Below, in pieces: positions 42,959 to 54,995 of a stretch of DNA of 64,000 nucleotides. The notes under the pieces are model-generated. The model saw only the letters and a program-made list of their open reading frames with translations. It was not told where the DNA came from and searched no databases. The stretch comes from Raffaelea ambrosiae (lineage: Eukaryota; Ascomycota; Sordariomycetes; Ophiostomatales; Ophiostomataceae), in the NCBI GenBank assembly GCA_002778195.1, contig PCDI01000002.1:4043234-4107233 (forward strand), in the 5' to 3' direction. Every line of letters begins with the position of its first letter. Within the stretch, counting starts at the first letter, position 1. The position numbers and the translations under genes were made by a program.

Positions 42959-44030
42959 GGCAGGCACTCTGAGCTCTGGCAGAAGCAAAGAACAGACAAA
43001 GCAGACAGCAGAACGAAACACAGTTGTTGGTAGTCTCGCCAATGGCTAACAATGGCGATGTCTGGAGATGTCTGGCAATGCGACTCGATCGTGAGAATTG
43101 GAGATCTTCTTTTTTTTTTGTGTGGTGCTGCCTTTGTAATTGGCGACTGCCGGTTCGTCGAGAGATATATATGTATATATATCTATATGTGCAACGACAG
43201 GTAGATTTAATTGCCTTTTTGGGGGGTTGCTAGACGAGACTTATATCAAAGAGAACCCCCAGTGCTTTCAGTACGACTAAAAGCTGACAAAAAGCAGGAA
43301 ACCATCCACTGCAGAGCGGAAGCTCTGTCGTTCCCCTCCAGTCCGACTCCGTGTGGGGAAAAAGAGGCACCACCACCACCGCAAGCCAGACCCACGCAAT
43401 CCACCAGCGGGGAAGCTCTCTTTTCTGGGAGGGGGACTTTTCCCTAACTATGGCACAACGTTGATCCCCCGGTAAAGCCGCCTTCCGTAGCCCGCAAAAC
43501 GTACGACCCCCAGCCCAGCGCTGTGGGGAAATGCCCGAACGCTGCCTGGGCTAGTCGGCCATCGGGAACATAACATGCCTCCCGCAAACGAGGGTGGGGA
43601 GGCCAGAATGTCGGGAGTTGAGTTCTCCAACTGGCTGTCCGTACGGACATAGTGTAAGCCAACTGATAGTCGCTAGTTATGTAGCTGCATTCAGTGTCTT
43701 CGGATCGGAAGTGCCGCAGGGGCGATTTATTAATTCTATCGTCTCTACATGCCATGCTATTCTTTGTCGTGGTCTTCGTCGCATTCTAACAGTAAGAAAG
43801 AACAGATCGAGAAATACAATCATGCAAAGATCTCAGAGAGACCGGCCTCAAATCAGAAGAAAAGGGTATAAGCACCGATGTCTGCCCAAAACGCCCGCTT
43901 GTTACATGTTTGCGCACAAATTCAAGTCTACCGCCGTCCATCCCAATGCAACTTTGTATCCGCACTGGTGCATCCACGAGCGAGAACCCGCCGCCCGAGT
44001 AGAAACAGCCGCTTCTTATGCATCCATCCG
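42959..44030. other. Intergenic region upstream of the dioxygenase
   Basis: About 1.07 kb. An AT palindromic stretch (AGATATATATGTATATATATCTATATGTG, near 43162) 200 bp before the dioxygenase start is a plausible TATA region. A GC-rich block at 43440-43640 holds several CGG triplets, as might suit zinc-cluster regulators, but no clean CGG-N-CCG pair was fixed. No gene is seen. Confidence 0.45.
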
Positions 44031-47000
44031 TCATTCAAACTGCGGGGGCGGCGGCGGAGGCAGCGACATCCTCCGCTCCGAGGCGTGCCGTCTCAGCGTC
44101 TCCTTTGTTGGCGTCATCCGATCGGGTATCGGCCCAACGATCGTCGGTGTCATGCGTCCGGCCGAAGATGTGGGTGTGCCGGAATCGACAAACATCGGGA
44201 ATGAAGGCTGTCGCTGAACGGTATGTCCCTCCGACGGGCTGTCTTTGAGTGACATGGCCGATACCCGATGCAGGCTGCTGGCCGAGGACTGCACAGACCG
44301 CAGCGAACTGACACTATTCGTGCGGCTGCGGTTGTGCCGCGCAATGACTCGGCCGGGGTCGTAGATCTGTGATGGCATGTTGCTGACGCCGGCCCCGCCA
44401 AAGTTGCCGCTGTTGGCCCGCCGCCGTCTCGAGCTTTGTATCGTCACGTCCACATCACCCAGATCACCCAGAGTATCCTGCTCATCGTCGCCGTCATCCA
44501 TGGCCACCTGCTTCCCTTTTTTGTCCTGCGCATTGCTTGCCTCACCGCCAGCGAGAGTTGCACCAGCAGTTCCACTCCCACTCGCTTCGGGGCCTGTCCC
44601 AGAATCAGTGGCCATGGCTGGAGTACTGCCGCTACCGCTGCCGACAGCGTATCTACTCAGGCTGCCTAAACTGCCTCTGCTGCCACCCGCCCGTGAATTG
44701 GTGGTGCCTCTCCTATGACCTCTCTGAGGGCTTCTGTCCTGGCCCGTTGCATCCTCACCCTCGCTGTCAGACTCGCCAAAACGTAGGTCTTCAATCTTGG
44801 GCGCACGACGGACATCGATCACGCTGAAAGAAGGTGCCGGAGCCGGCATAGAAGCTTTCCGCCGCTCCTCCGCGCGCTCGGCTTTGCGCTGTTGTCGCTT
44901 TTCGCGACGGGACTGCGTTTGCGGTGGTGGTGCCCCCGTAGCACTAGCAAGAAGACGAGTGAGATAGCGCTGGCGGACATTGAAGAACGATTCCGAAGTA
45001 AAGTCGTCTTGATTGCGCGAGAGCGACAACCACGAAGATAACGCCCCCGACACTATGAGTGCCACCACAGCGAGAAGTTCCAGGATTTGTATGATAAGGA
45101 TGACAAACCCAATCACCGTCGCACCGATCCGACTGATGTTGAGCTGCGGCAGAAAGCCGATGCACAACGCCGTGATCAGAGCACGGGCAGAGCATAGTAT
45201 CCACACTCCCAGCGCCAGGTTGCGACGACCCTCGAATGGCTTCATGTATCCATACAATCCGAGAATGACAAGGTCCAACAGCAGGAGCACCGTCACCTGG
45301 GCTGTGGGCGGCGCGTCGCTTGTCCGGCTTCCTGTGCTCGTGCTGCTGCTGTTGTTGTCGGCGCCGCCACCGCCGAGAATACAACCGCGGACAAGCTGGA
45401 AGAAGAAATACACAGCGAAGAACCACCAAGCGCCTGCACGGTAGCGGGCAACGAGCCAGCCAAAGCGCTTGATGTAACTGTCATCCTGGTGTATACCACG
45501 CAGTTTTGGCGAATCGTCGGCAGTTGCTGCTACCGGTGTTTGGCCGCGACTCTCTTCGTCACCCGCCGGCTGTGGCTGCCGAACCTGCAGTTCGACAGTG
45601 GCGGGCTTCTTGTCCTTTTCCTGTTTTCGCCGGAATATGGGGAAATACAGAGACGGCCCCTCGCTGCGTGGCGCTTCTGCATGGCTTCCGCGAAGCCGTT
45701 CACGGATAGCGTGGGTGCATATGAGGCTCATGATCAAGACAAGCAATAGGAAAACGACAGCGGAGAGGGCTGTCGTGGCAGCCGAGCTGTGCAATGTAAA
45801 CTGGAACACGGCAAGTGTGACAAGAGGAGAAAAGGCAGCCAATAGCGTCCGCAGCGCAGTATGCACTGCATAACGCTGGTAATGAAGGCGAAAGTAGGCG
45901 AGGCAATCTTGTCGGACCCAGTGCAGCTTGGCAAACAGGTCAAGAAGACCCTTAACAAGCAGAATCAATAGCGGGAAAGCAACCATGGCAGCACACATCC
46001 AGACGAGGCTGAGCGTGAAGGCCGAAGCACCGGGAACATTGATTTCCGAGAGCGTGCCACCAAAACTTTGAAAGCTCCCAGGCAGAGGCAAGCCGGGATT
46101 CACGGGATCACCTCCCCAGGAGTAGTCGAAAGGGTCGCTCTCGTTGTAGTACTTGCGTCGCGCGAGTGCGGCACCCATTTCGTGAGAAATAGAGCGGCTA
46201 TAGATTTGACCGGCGAGCTTGCCGCCGCCGCTGTTCACGAATGTCGAGCCGGCATTGCCAACCTGGCTGGCATTGCCAGAGACACCGGCAAAGGTGCCGG
46301 CCTTGGAGACGAGGGATGGCGGGTTGATCAGGCCAACAGACCAGGCAAAGTTGCTCCACCAAGCCGGAAGAACGCTCGGCCAGTGCAGAGAGAGAGCACC
46401 GGTCAGGAAGATGGACTGCAGGACTTCAACGATGACCAAGACAGAAACAGAGTGGGCATAGTGCGCTCGCATCAGGGGTATCGAGATGCCATATGTTGCC
46501 GTCAGGAAAGACGCCCCGATAGCAATGACGACGAAGGCGCCGACGGCGGAGCCAACAATGGCAGGCAGGCGTAGAGTATTTCCGTTGGTCATGACGGCCT
46601 GGAAGCAGCCGATCTCCGCGTGTGTCGAGTTGGCGAAGATTTGGAGACTGACATAGCCATCGAAGTCGGGGATAGTGAGGGCGATGCCCGGGATGGCCGA
46701 GGTCTGCTCGTTGGTCAGGGCAAACGAAGCATATCCCAGGAGGGGAAGGCTGGCATTAAGCGGGCAGAGGCTAGATGGCGCATTAGCAAGCTGAGGCAAA
46801 ACATGTCTGGTTGAGGCTGACGTACTTGTGCATGTTCACGAAGCAGGGGTCGAAAGTCTGTGTGTAGTGACTCTCGCCATCTGTGAAGCAAAAGAAAAGA
46901 AGAAAAATATGTTAGAAACCCGGCTTCGGCCCGAGATGGGATATTTGTGCACAGAGACATACAAGCTTCCAAGGTAATGACCACTGAGATTGCGTTAGTG

Positions 47001-47415
47001 AGACTCTTGCCTCATGGTATCTAAGAATAGGGTATGCGATAACTAGTGTCAGACAAGGGGGGGACTTACACATCAACGACTCGTTGCGGACACTGGTGGT
47101 GCCGTCCAAGTGGAAAAGGACCGTCATGTTGTCGGCATAGTATGCGCCGTCGAACTTGGTAATGTTGAACAGGCTCTGCCCCCCGAGACAGTCCCCAAAA
47201 TTCGACGTATACAGGGCCGGCTTGCGGTCGACAGCCAGCTCTTGCGTGACACCTTGAGAATTGGTGCCGTAGATGTAAGCGGTCTCTCGTGCGGCAGCAG
47301 TGGGGGCCAAAGACACAACGAAGAGAAGAAGAAGCAGAACGAGTCCGCAGTGGCTCCCTCGACGAGGGGGCCATGCCGGCTTCCTCGACGAGGAAGCTGG
47401 CACCGAAGTCGCCAT
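44031..47415 (-). CDS. TRP-like / flavin-carrier (FLC) family membrane protein
   Basis: Fungal Pkd2/Flc-type protein, linked in yeasts to FAD and Ca2+ handling, cell-wall integrity and cytokinesis. Four exons fit: 47415-47070, 46983-46963 (21-nt microexon), 46880-46826 and 46770-44031, giving about 1053 residues. The ATG at 47415 is chosen because a signal peptide follows (SHCGLVLLLLLFVVSLAPTAAA), although the frame is open much further upstream. An ML-like lumenal domain with Cys residues (NFGDCLGGQSLFNIT, QTFDPCFVNMHNLCPL) precedes the TRP domain. That domain has about nine helices (AIVGSAVGAFVVIAIGASFL, SVSVLVIVEVLQSIFLTGALSLHW, LLILLVKGLLDLF, RYRAGAWWFFAVYFFFQLVRG). The long cytosolic tail is Ser/Arg/Asp-rich. 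The microexon is needed to recreate the conserved ITLEAYGESHY segment. Transport activity is not provable from sequence. Confidence 0.92.
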
Positions 47416-49461
47416 TTCTGCAAGCCAGAAAGCGGTTGCTGGGGAAAAGTAACAAGACGGAAAGGAGGAGCTCCTACAGTAGCAACGAAGCCATGAGGAG
47501 ACGGTCGAGATATAAGAAGCAAGAGAATCGGAGACAGACAGATAGACAGACACGGAGGGTGACCAGAGAGATGACGACGAGAGAAAAGACGTTCGGGGGT
47601 GCTCGAGGAGTGGGCGAAGAGGAAAACAGGCGCTGGCCAACCGGTGGCAGCTTTCACGATCAAGATCGAACCACAGTCGAAAAGGACAGCTGGATTGGGC
47701 AGCAGGCGGTGTTTTCAGTTGCAGGTGTAAGACGGACAGACAAGCTGAGCAGACAGGGCCTGGGTCCGAACATTCCGGGGAATCCCAGCGCGACCAACGA
47801 CAGACGACAGTGACCGCAGCTTGGAGGTTCTGAAACGGACGGGATAGGATGTCGTTCCTCGACTCGTTTGGGTTGCAATAATATGTGGTGACCTGGTCTT
47901 GGCTTTTCTTTTTGGGGGGGGCCGGTGTTTTATTTGTAGCGCCGAGGGTAATACAAAGCTGCCCTAACAACGAGCGCTCCTAGCCACGCAACACGGCGGG
48001 AAACAGCTGCTGTTTCACGCACGGTAGCGTTTGCGATCGGCGAGACCAGGGCGAGGGATAACAGTCTGCAAGGGAACAGAGGGGCGACCGCGAAAGAGCA
48101 AGAAGTGGTAGTTGTGTTTTTTTAGGGTGTTTGGGAGCAGTTTTGGGGGGGATTTTTTGGTCTTTTGGCCTCGTCACCGTTCGGTGGCCAATGTTGCTGT
48201 TGCTGGGGCGGCCTGGTATCAAGGATGGCACCATGCAACACGAAGGGTGGGAGGGCGGAACGTGCGGCAAGAGCGATGCAGGCCACAAACGGCAGGAACG
48301 AAGGGTGCTTGCGCATAAAACTCTTGGGAGAGGAAGGGGCCCGAGAGGGAGAATACTGGATAAAATGGAAACAGGCAGGAGGCGGAAGACAGGAAGGCAC
48401 AAAGCAGAGAGGTATTAAGGACGGGAACGAAAGGGGAACGAGGGATGCCGGCAAACAAGAGCAGAGCAGATGGTTAATAGATAGTGCCCGCAATTAGAAG
48501 CTGCCATTTTCAAGATTGGGCCGACACGGAGAGTCGGTGCTTTTTATCTACCCATGTCTTCTTGATTTATCGCCCAGGCAGGGATTCACTCTCACCCACA
48601 CCCACACCCACACACACATAAACGCGTATCATTTCCCACTGGACACTCACACCCTTTGTTGGGCAGGCACGATGCGAGTGCCCGTATATTCTTGCACCCG
48701 CTTAGCACTGTACTCGTAGACAGAATACACGCAGCAGACGAGTGCAGCAAACAAGTGCACGCAGCAAACATGCTCCAAAACCTGCACCGATCCTGGCGGA
48801 TTGCGGTGAAGGCTGGGGGTCTCTTCCTAGTGGAGCCGCCAGCTCAGCCAAGATGGCCAGCGCAGCATTCACAATGAGGAGTCAAAAAGCATAAAACTAA
48901 AAAACCACCGATCTTGTCAAAAAAACCGGTCTGGACGACTGGGCTGGACGACTCGTCCGCCCCAAAGGGCACACAGACGAGCAAATCCTCGCACAAGCTG
49001 GGCATGTCGTCATGCAGGAAGCCATTCGCTGCAGCTGGGGAGGCCTGGCCATGGTTGACTAGTGACACCAACTAGCGAGCCACAGGCCAGAACATGGGCA
49101 GGGCGAGGCCAGCGGCTCTTGTAAGTGGCTGTTTCAGGGTCGATCTGGCGGCCAGTCGCCGAGAATGCAACGTGAGCCAGGCGGTCCCAAGGTCCATTGC
49201 CGGTTAGCCCGCCTGAGTAGCGTCGAGACTAAAAGCAAATGGCCTGCGGCAGCTGTGAGCCAACTGTGGCCAATGCGCGGCGGTGAAGACAGGCAAACAA
49301 CTCGCCCTGTGTTGACTTGCTCATCCTGCTCGTTTGCTAGCGGGATGGGCTAGCCCGTCAGTCCATCCCCAGTCGGTTGTTATTTTACACTTTGGACAGC
49401 TAGGACAATCCGCTACTTGAGTAGGAATGTGTGTCTGTCTTGCCAGCGAAGTCGAAGCAGG

Positions 49462-49508
49462 GGTTGGCAGGCTTCGAACTCGCCATCCAGGCGGTCAAAC
49501 TGCCAACC
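49462..49508. repeat. Nested inverted repeat (hairpin)
   Basis: A perfect 9-bp inverted repeat, GGTTGGCAG (49462-49470) and CTGCCAACC (49500-49508), encloses a second small hairpin, CGCC-atcca-GGCG (49481-49493). The minus strand also contains a B-box-like GAGTTCGAAGCC, but no full tRNA fold. Confidence 0.5.
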
Positions 49509-49567
49509 GGAGGGTTTCTGCTCTCACTCGTAAGACATCCATCTCGCTCGGGCCGGCGGGGGGCTGG

Positions 49568-49609
49568 TTCCGCGTTATTCAAGCCGGCAGGACTGGCTCC
49601 GCGTTATTC
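49568..49609. repeat. Direct repeat pair, CCGCGTTATTC core
   Basis: TTCCGCGTTATTC at 49568-49580 recurs as CTCCGCGTTATTC at 49597-49609, both preceded by CTGG. Period 29 bp. No known element is recognised. Confidence 0.5.
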
Positions 49610-50522
49610 GCATGCCTGTGTGTTTAAGTGCTTGCATATTATTCGACTTTCTTTTCCTGCGGCCTGGTTTGGCATTTTATGGTTCTGCTCGCAGCTCATG
49701 TTTCTCTGTTGCTCGCACCCGCTTCTTTCCCGGGCCCCAGCTCTGGTTTTGGTCCATGCTTCTGTACCAGTCTTGCTGTCCGTCCTGCAACCTGTTTTTT
49801 TCGTGCTTCTCTTTCCCGGCTGGTCTCTGCCCAACCACACCTGCCCAACTGCCGTCTTCCAACCATGGTTCGTCCTGTCTGTGATGTCCATCACCTCTGA
49901 GCAGACTCCTGCAGGAATCATCCTCAATGCATGCTCAATGTTTAATTGCCTTTGTCATCTTCCCCGATCCCCCGCCACCTGCTGTTTTGTTTGCCTTCAC
50001 AGCTGGGCTCGTTAAGAGCGCCCTTTTCATTTAAGCACAAGGTCCACAGCCTTTCTCGAAATTCCAATCTACAGCTGTCTCCTCGCAAGGCTCTGCAAGG
50101 CTGACGCAATGCAGGGTTTCGGACGGTGCAGTGCGGCTGGGCGCTCGCCGGCACTTGGTTGTTTGTTGGTGTGCCTGCAGCGATCTATCGGGTGCCGAGC
50201 CTCCATTTCTGTGTGGTCTTTCTCAGCGCACTGATGCTTTTTTGAACACCGCCTTTGGTCCGCTTTTCGCACCTGCCTCGGGCGATTGCCGTCATCTGCA
50301 GTGTCCGGTTTCAGAGAACCGCCACATCCACCATATTTGTAATGCGGGGCAACCGCTGCCGTGGCGCTGTCCACTGACATATCGCGGCAGAGCTACCCCT
50401 CTCTGTGCCGGCGCGCTCCCGCAAGGTGCCTCCATAATCATTAGGTGATCTGTGGTTTTTTGTGTCTCTTGTAACTCCAGATTTTCTCTCTCTTACTATC
50501 CCCATCGCTGTCATCGTTCTGC

Positions 50523-50753
50523 ATGCCACGATCCATTCCCACAGACACATTGCTTTCCCGGTCTTTGAGCATTACCAAACTCAAACCGTCTAGCACACTT
50601 GGATACACTGTTCCTACTTTAGCTGCTTCCTCGTCTCGATCTTCAAGCTCTCGGCTTGTTTTAGCTTCTGCGCCGAGGCCTCTCAAGTCCAACTCGCGAT
50701 CTCTAGCTCCAGCTCCTCCAACTCTTCCAGCCTCACTTTTCCCAACCGCAACA
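50523..50753 (+). other. Possible alternative N-terminal extension (mitochondrial-type leader) of the dienelactone hydrolase
   Basis: The hydrolase frame is open upstream to an ATG at 50523. The 77 added residues (start MPRSIPTDTLLSRSLSITKL) hold many Ser, Arg, Lys and Ala and a single acidic residue, the profile of a mitochondrial presequence. Initiation at both ATGs would give two forms. A plain 5' UTR is equally possible. Confidence 0.35.
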
Positions 50754-52107
50754 ATGTCGACTATGCCAGCCACCCACGGCCACAGCGTGGTGAGTTCGGG
50801 CCAACAATGACAGCCTTTGGCGTTCAATAGTGCTTCTTATTCGTCGGCATCCTGGTTGCTTACTGGCATGGGCTAACCACAACAATCTAATCACCCACAC
50901 CCTGTCCGTAGGCGTGCTGTAATGTGCCTCCCGTCTGTAAGAAGATCCCCTGTTTCAGTTTAAGCTTGATCTTTGCTGCCATTGATAGGTGCTAATCAAC
51001 CCGCCTGTTCCGCTGCCAGTGTCGGAGGGCTACCAGTCCAAGGGCACATTCGAGGAGTATGGTGGCAAAAAGACCTGTAAGTCCTATGGCCGACGAGACG
51101 CCTCCCCCTGACACATCTCGCATATCTCGCATCAGAGCTCGCCCTATCTTCCTGGCCCAGCCATGTCAGCCTTGCAGGAAACGAACCAGCTGACCTTGGG
51201 GCTGCAGACACCACCGGCCCTGCCGATGCCACTAAGGGCGTCGTGCATGTCTTTGACATCTTTGGCTACAAGGACCAGACCGTTCAGGGCGCGGACATCA
51301 TTGCCACCAGCGATTCCGAGAACAAGTACAAAGTCTTTATGCCTGATTGGTTCGACGGCGAGCCGGCTGACCTGGCCCTGTAAGTACTGTTCATGAAAGC
51401 TGCAACCAAGAAACTTCGGGGAGAACTGGAACTGCACATATGTTGTGGTGTTAGTGTTACGGTTGCCAAATTGTCTCGGCAATACTGCTGTCCAAGACTA
51501 ATTCGCTGGATAATAGTTTCCCTCCCGACACCCCCGAGAAGCAGCAGAAGCTGGGTGCCTTTTTCCAGAAGAATTCGCCGCCAAGTGTTGCCGTGCAGAT
51601 CCCGGGTTATGTCGCCGCCCTGAAGGAGAAGTTCCCTAGCATCACGAGCTGGTACCTTATTGGTGTAAGTTTACCCAGCCGACTGTCTACAACATAAACA
51701 CGCTTTTTTGTGTCTTTGTTCGCTTGTCTTTTGTCTAGTGTCCTTTTCATTGGGTCCTCAAGCTAATAATGGCATAGTTCTGCTGGGGTGGCAAAGTCGT
51801 GTCACTGACCACGGCTGTTGACAACCCCTTCACCGTCGCGGCTGAAATTCACCCTGCCATGGTTGACCCCAACGATGCGGCGGCCATCAAGACCCCCTTG
51901 ATTATGCTACCCTCCAAGGACGAGGACGCCGATGACGTAACCAAATTTGAGAAGAATCTCACGGTGCCCCATTACGTCGAGACGTTCCCCGACCAGATCC
52001 ACGGCTGGATGGGTGCTCGCTCGGACCTGAAGGATGAGCATGTCAAGGCCGAGTACATTCGCGGCTACAAGACGCTGCTGGAGCAGTTTGCCAAGCTGTC
52101 CAAATAG
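50754..52107 (+). CDS. Dienelactone hydrolase family protein
   Basis: Alpha/beta hydrolase of the dienelactone hydrolase family, which uses a cysteine nucleophile on lactones from ring cleavage or related esters. Six exons fit: 50754-50789, 50911-50935 (25 nt), 51020-51076, 51208-51379, 51517-51664 and 51778-52107, giving about 255 residues. Conserved pieces include HSVACCNVPPV, YTTGPADATKGVVHVFDIFGYKDQTVQGAD, KVFMPDWFDGEPADLAL, and the nucleophile elbow GFCWGGK (Cys) split by intron 5. The catalytic aspartate is probably in the LPSKDEDADD segment, and the histidine in DQIHGWMGARSD. Every junction restores family motifs. The ATG at 50754 gives a normal-length cytosolic enzyme. An in-frame ATG at 50523 would add a 77-residue Ser/Arg-rich leader. 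The physiological substrate is unknown. Confidence 0.93.
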
Positions 52108-54995
52108 ACCAAATTGTAAGACAGAACAAAACGGCACTAGCTACATACCTTTCAATTACTGCGGCCAACCCGAAAGCCACATGCCAGAGCACATAACAAA
52201 TTACATATAACTATCTCATACGTGTACAGGCCCAGAGATACTGTAATGAAGACCCATGCCTGTGATTACGCTCTTTCTATACTTTCTTGGGCTGTGATAC
52301 CAGGTGTTGTCTACGAGTACAGGCCAAGTTCCTCTAATTTGGATGATATGCTCCCGATCCGTGTTTATGTTCATGTGTCTCAAAATATTGTCTTGTTCAG
52401 ATGGCTCATTCGGATACCGTTCAGCTCTCATCCCTTAGCATTGACGTTCATGTACCACACTAGATCCGCCTTCCAGAATTTAGCCGGGCGACGGTCACCA
52501 GCTGCCAGGCCAGGTTCTGGCGTAGAACGATCTGACAGCCTTACCAGACCGGAGCATGTGATGTTGTTGACAACATTCAGGAAAAGAAAGTCTGGTTGTG
52601 CTTTCGAGATATTTTTCAGCAAACTGTCAATCGGAAAGTAATTACTTGTTGTTGCGTCACTTTTCAGTATCTTTCTCTCCGGCCCAGAACTTCTTTATCG
52701 ATATACATCAATATCGCTGATAAGGACAACCATAAATGTTTCCTTACCCAGCTATGGGATTAATATAGATTTGGATTCTTCCAGACCGAAAATGAGAAGG
52801 CTAGACCTGCTGCCTCGAGGCACAGTATTCTGACAAAGCACCAACGAACCCCCCAACGCCCCAAAGCCTTCAACTGACTGGATACAGCGATGATTTTCGT
52901 ATATCCCGTTTTCGCGACCTCGACCGGGTACGTTTCTTTTCGTCGTGCTTCCGAAATGGGGGGTGGTCTTTGCGTAAAATGGCAATTACACTACTGATGT
53001 AGCATGCCACCGAACCCATTTTCTCCTCCGGTGTTGCTACCTAGTGCGCCTACTATTGTGACACACTGTGCCGGTCGTCCCTTGCTGGTGATGATGTGCC
53101 CCTTTATGCTGAAGAAAAAGTGTGTGAGTGTGCAGGAAAGAGGGTGTGCCTGTGTGTGCTTGTGTGTGCATGACCGAGGAGGGTGTGTCTCCTGCGTAGT
53201 TCCTTCCCTCGAGCATGACTGGTTGTTAGGGGCTGGAGCCCCTCCATCCGATGCAGGAGCGACCCGCGCAAAGCGCTTTCCTTATCTGCGGGAAGCCATG
53301 AGACGATAAAACGCACATACCTGTAGCGTGCTGTCATTGCCAGCGTGCAGTCCTCTACGCAGTAGCACACGGTACGAGTACTTCGGACCCGTAGACTCCC
53401 TAGATTCGCTAGCGAATAGGTAGTAAGATACTTGAGCTTCCCCTAGGAACAGAGCCACCTACACTTAAATGGGGTCGTTCCGCTGGAGACTAGACCCCAA
53501 ACAGGACGCACTAGCACCACCAAAGCAAGGGGTAGCCAACCAAGACCGCCCAAGTTTTTCTGTTCGTGTCCTAGTGCTGCTCGTCTCTACCCCGGGGCCA
53601 TCCCCCAATCGCCACCCCCTGGTCAACGTTTTACCCAGAGCGAGCGAGTCGGGTCCCTCTCGCCGGCAAGAGGGCATAAAACAGCAGATCGCCGTTTCCT
53701 GGTCCTTCGAGGGGCACTCGTATGCACAGCACGATCCAGGGTCACAGCTGCCGCCAGAACGTCTCAGCAGAAACGAGCCTGCTCAAACAAGCCAGCACCC
53801 AGAAAGCTGCATCGACGCCAGCCCGCCCCCAGACTGCACATCTCAGCTTCATCGTGCATTGTGAAGCACCACTGACAGCCTCGGACAGCCACGGACAGCC
53901 ACGGCCACCGTCTGGCATCAACCTTGTCCTCCCTGCCAGGAACAACCCAGGAAACACTCCCCCGACATCCGAGTGACACAGTGGAGACGCCTCCAAGCCA
54001 CAGCTCGCACAGCAATCTCTCGACGCCGCTGCATCGTCTCCGCCAGCGGGTCTCTTGCTCGTCTGGACCGCCATTGAGGCTCCATCTGGCATCGCCATCG
54101 CTTGTCTGAGTCTGACAAGTGTACTTACATAGTACGAGTATCGTGCTCGTATCTTCACTGTCTTTGCTGGCACTCTGCCCCACAGACCACTGCCTGCCGT
54201 CTGCTGCCACGCGCCTGCCGTCTTCGCCGACGTCTCTTTCTCACCTCACCGTCCCGCTTTTTCCTTCTCTTCATTTGCGCCCGGGTCTCGCTTCCCTCGT
54301 TGTCTAATCTTGTTCCTGTTCTCCCTCGGTGGACGTGTGTCTGCTTCTGGTGTAGCTTCTGGAAGCTTGACCAGGATCACTTCCCCTCCCTTGGCCCTTC
54401 GTGGCTGCGCCTGCCCAACGACGCTGATCTCTCGCGGGACTTGTCTTGGAAACTTCTTTGTCTTGGAAGGCCGTTCGTCAGCGCTCCTCTCAAGAACAAC
54501 AACAGCAATCTTCCAGCATTCTTTTTGCCAGCAATTTAGCAACTTCTCGTCCGCGTGGAACCCCCCAAAAGAGCCGGGTCGGGAAGCATTCTCTCCCAAA
54601 CTACCCTTGCTCCATCAAGTCTCCTGCTCCATCCCTCCCCAGCAAACAGACCGCCTGATCTCCTCTTCTACCTCAACGCGAGTTGTCGACCAACGCCTGC
54701 GGTGACACTGGTCACTCGACGACCGCAAACAACTGCATTTCTGCACTGGCTTAGACGGGCTGCTCCGTTTGACGAATACGCGACTTTCTTTTTTTTGGTT
54801 TGGAGACCGTTGGAAACAAGGGGGCAACAAGCCAAGAGCTCTCTGTTCTCGGTCTGCACCGCTCCGTTGTTTGCAGTCTGCATTCCTCGTGTTTTATTCA
54901 CACACACCATACCCGTTCCGACTATCGACCAGTGCATCAGTGCATCGGCGAACACCGCACTTTTCTCTCTTCTTCTTAACCTAACACTACACATC
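52108..54995. other. Long intergenic region (2.9 kb)
   Basis: No gene recognised. Three TACGAGTA copies lie at 52312-52319, 53373-53380 and 54133-54140, the last beside ACATAGTA (near 54128). A GTGTG/TGTGTGC simple repeat lies at 53119-53170. The last 750 bases before the downstream gene form a pyrimidine- and AC-rich leader-like sequence that is open in the downstream frame from 54555. Confidence 0.5.

Larger units (their letters stand above)
47416..50522. other. Long intergenic region (3.1 kb)
   Basis: No intact gene. The first 550 bases next to the FLC start are stop-free in the FLC frame but low-complexity (Ser-rich). A CCCACA repeat (48594-48620), one TACTCGTA (48711-48718), a nested inverted repeat (49462-49508) and a pair of 13-bp direct repeats (49568, 49597) lie here. 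From about 49620 the plus strand is T/C-rich. No transposase-like coding was found. Confidence 0.5.

Noticed and set aside
47416..47970. Longer N-terminus for the FLC-type protein, since the frame is open to 47970
   Set aside because: The signal peptide right after the ATG at 47415 would then be internal, and the upstream translation is Ser/Leu-rich leader-like sequence.
49440..49560. tRNA gene on the minus strand suggested by GAGTTCGAAGCC
   Set aside because: The T-arm pairs poorly, no acceptor-stem partner or A box lies at the right distance, and no anticodon arm forms. Kept only as a possible decayed element.
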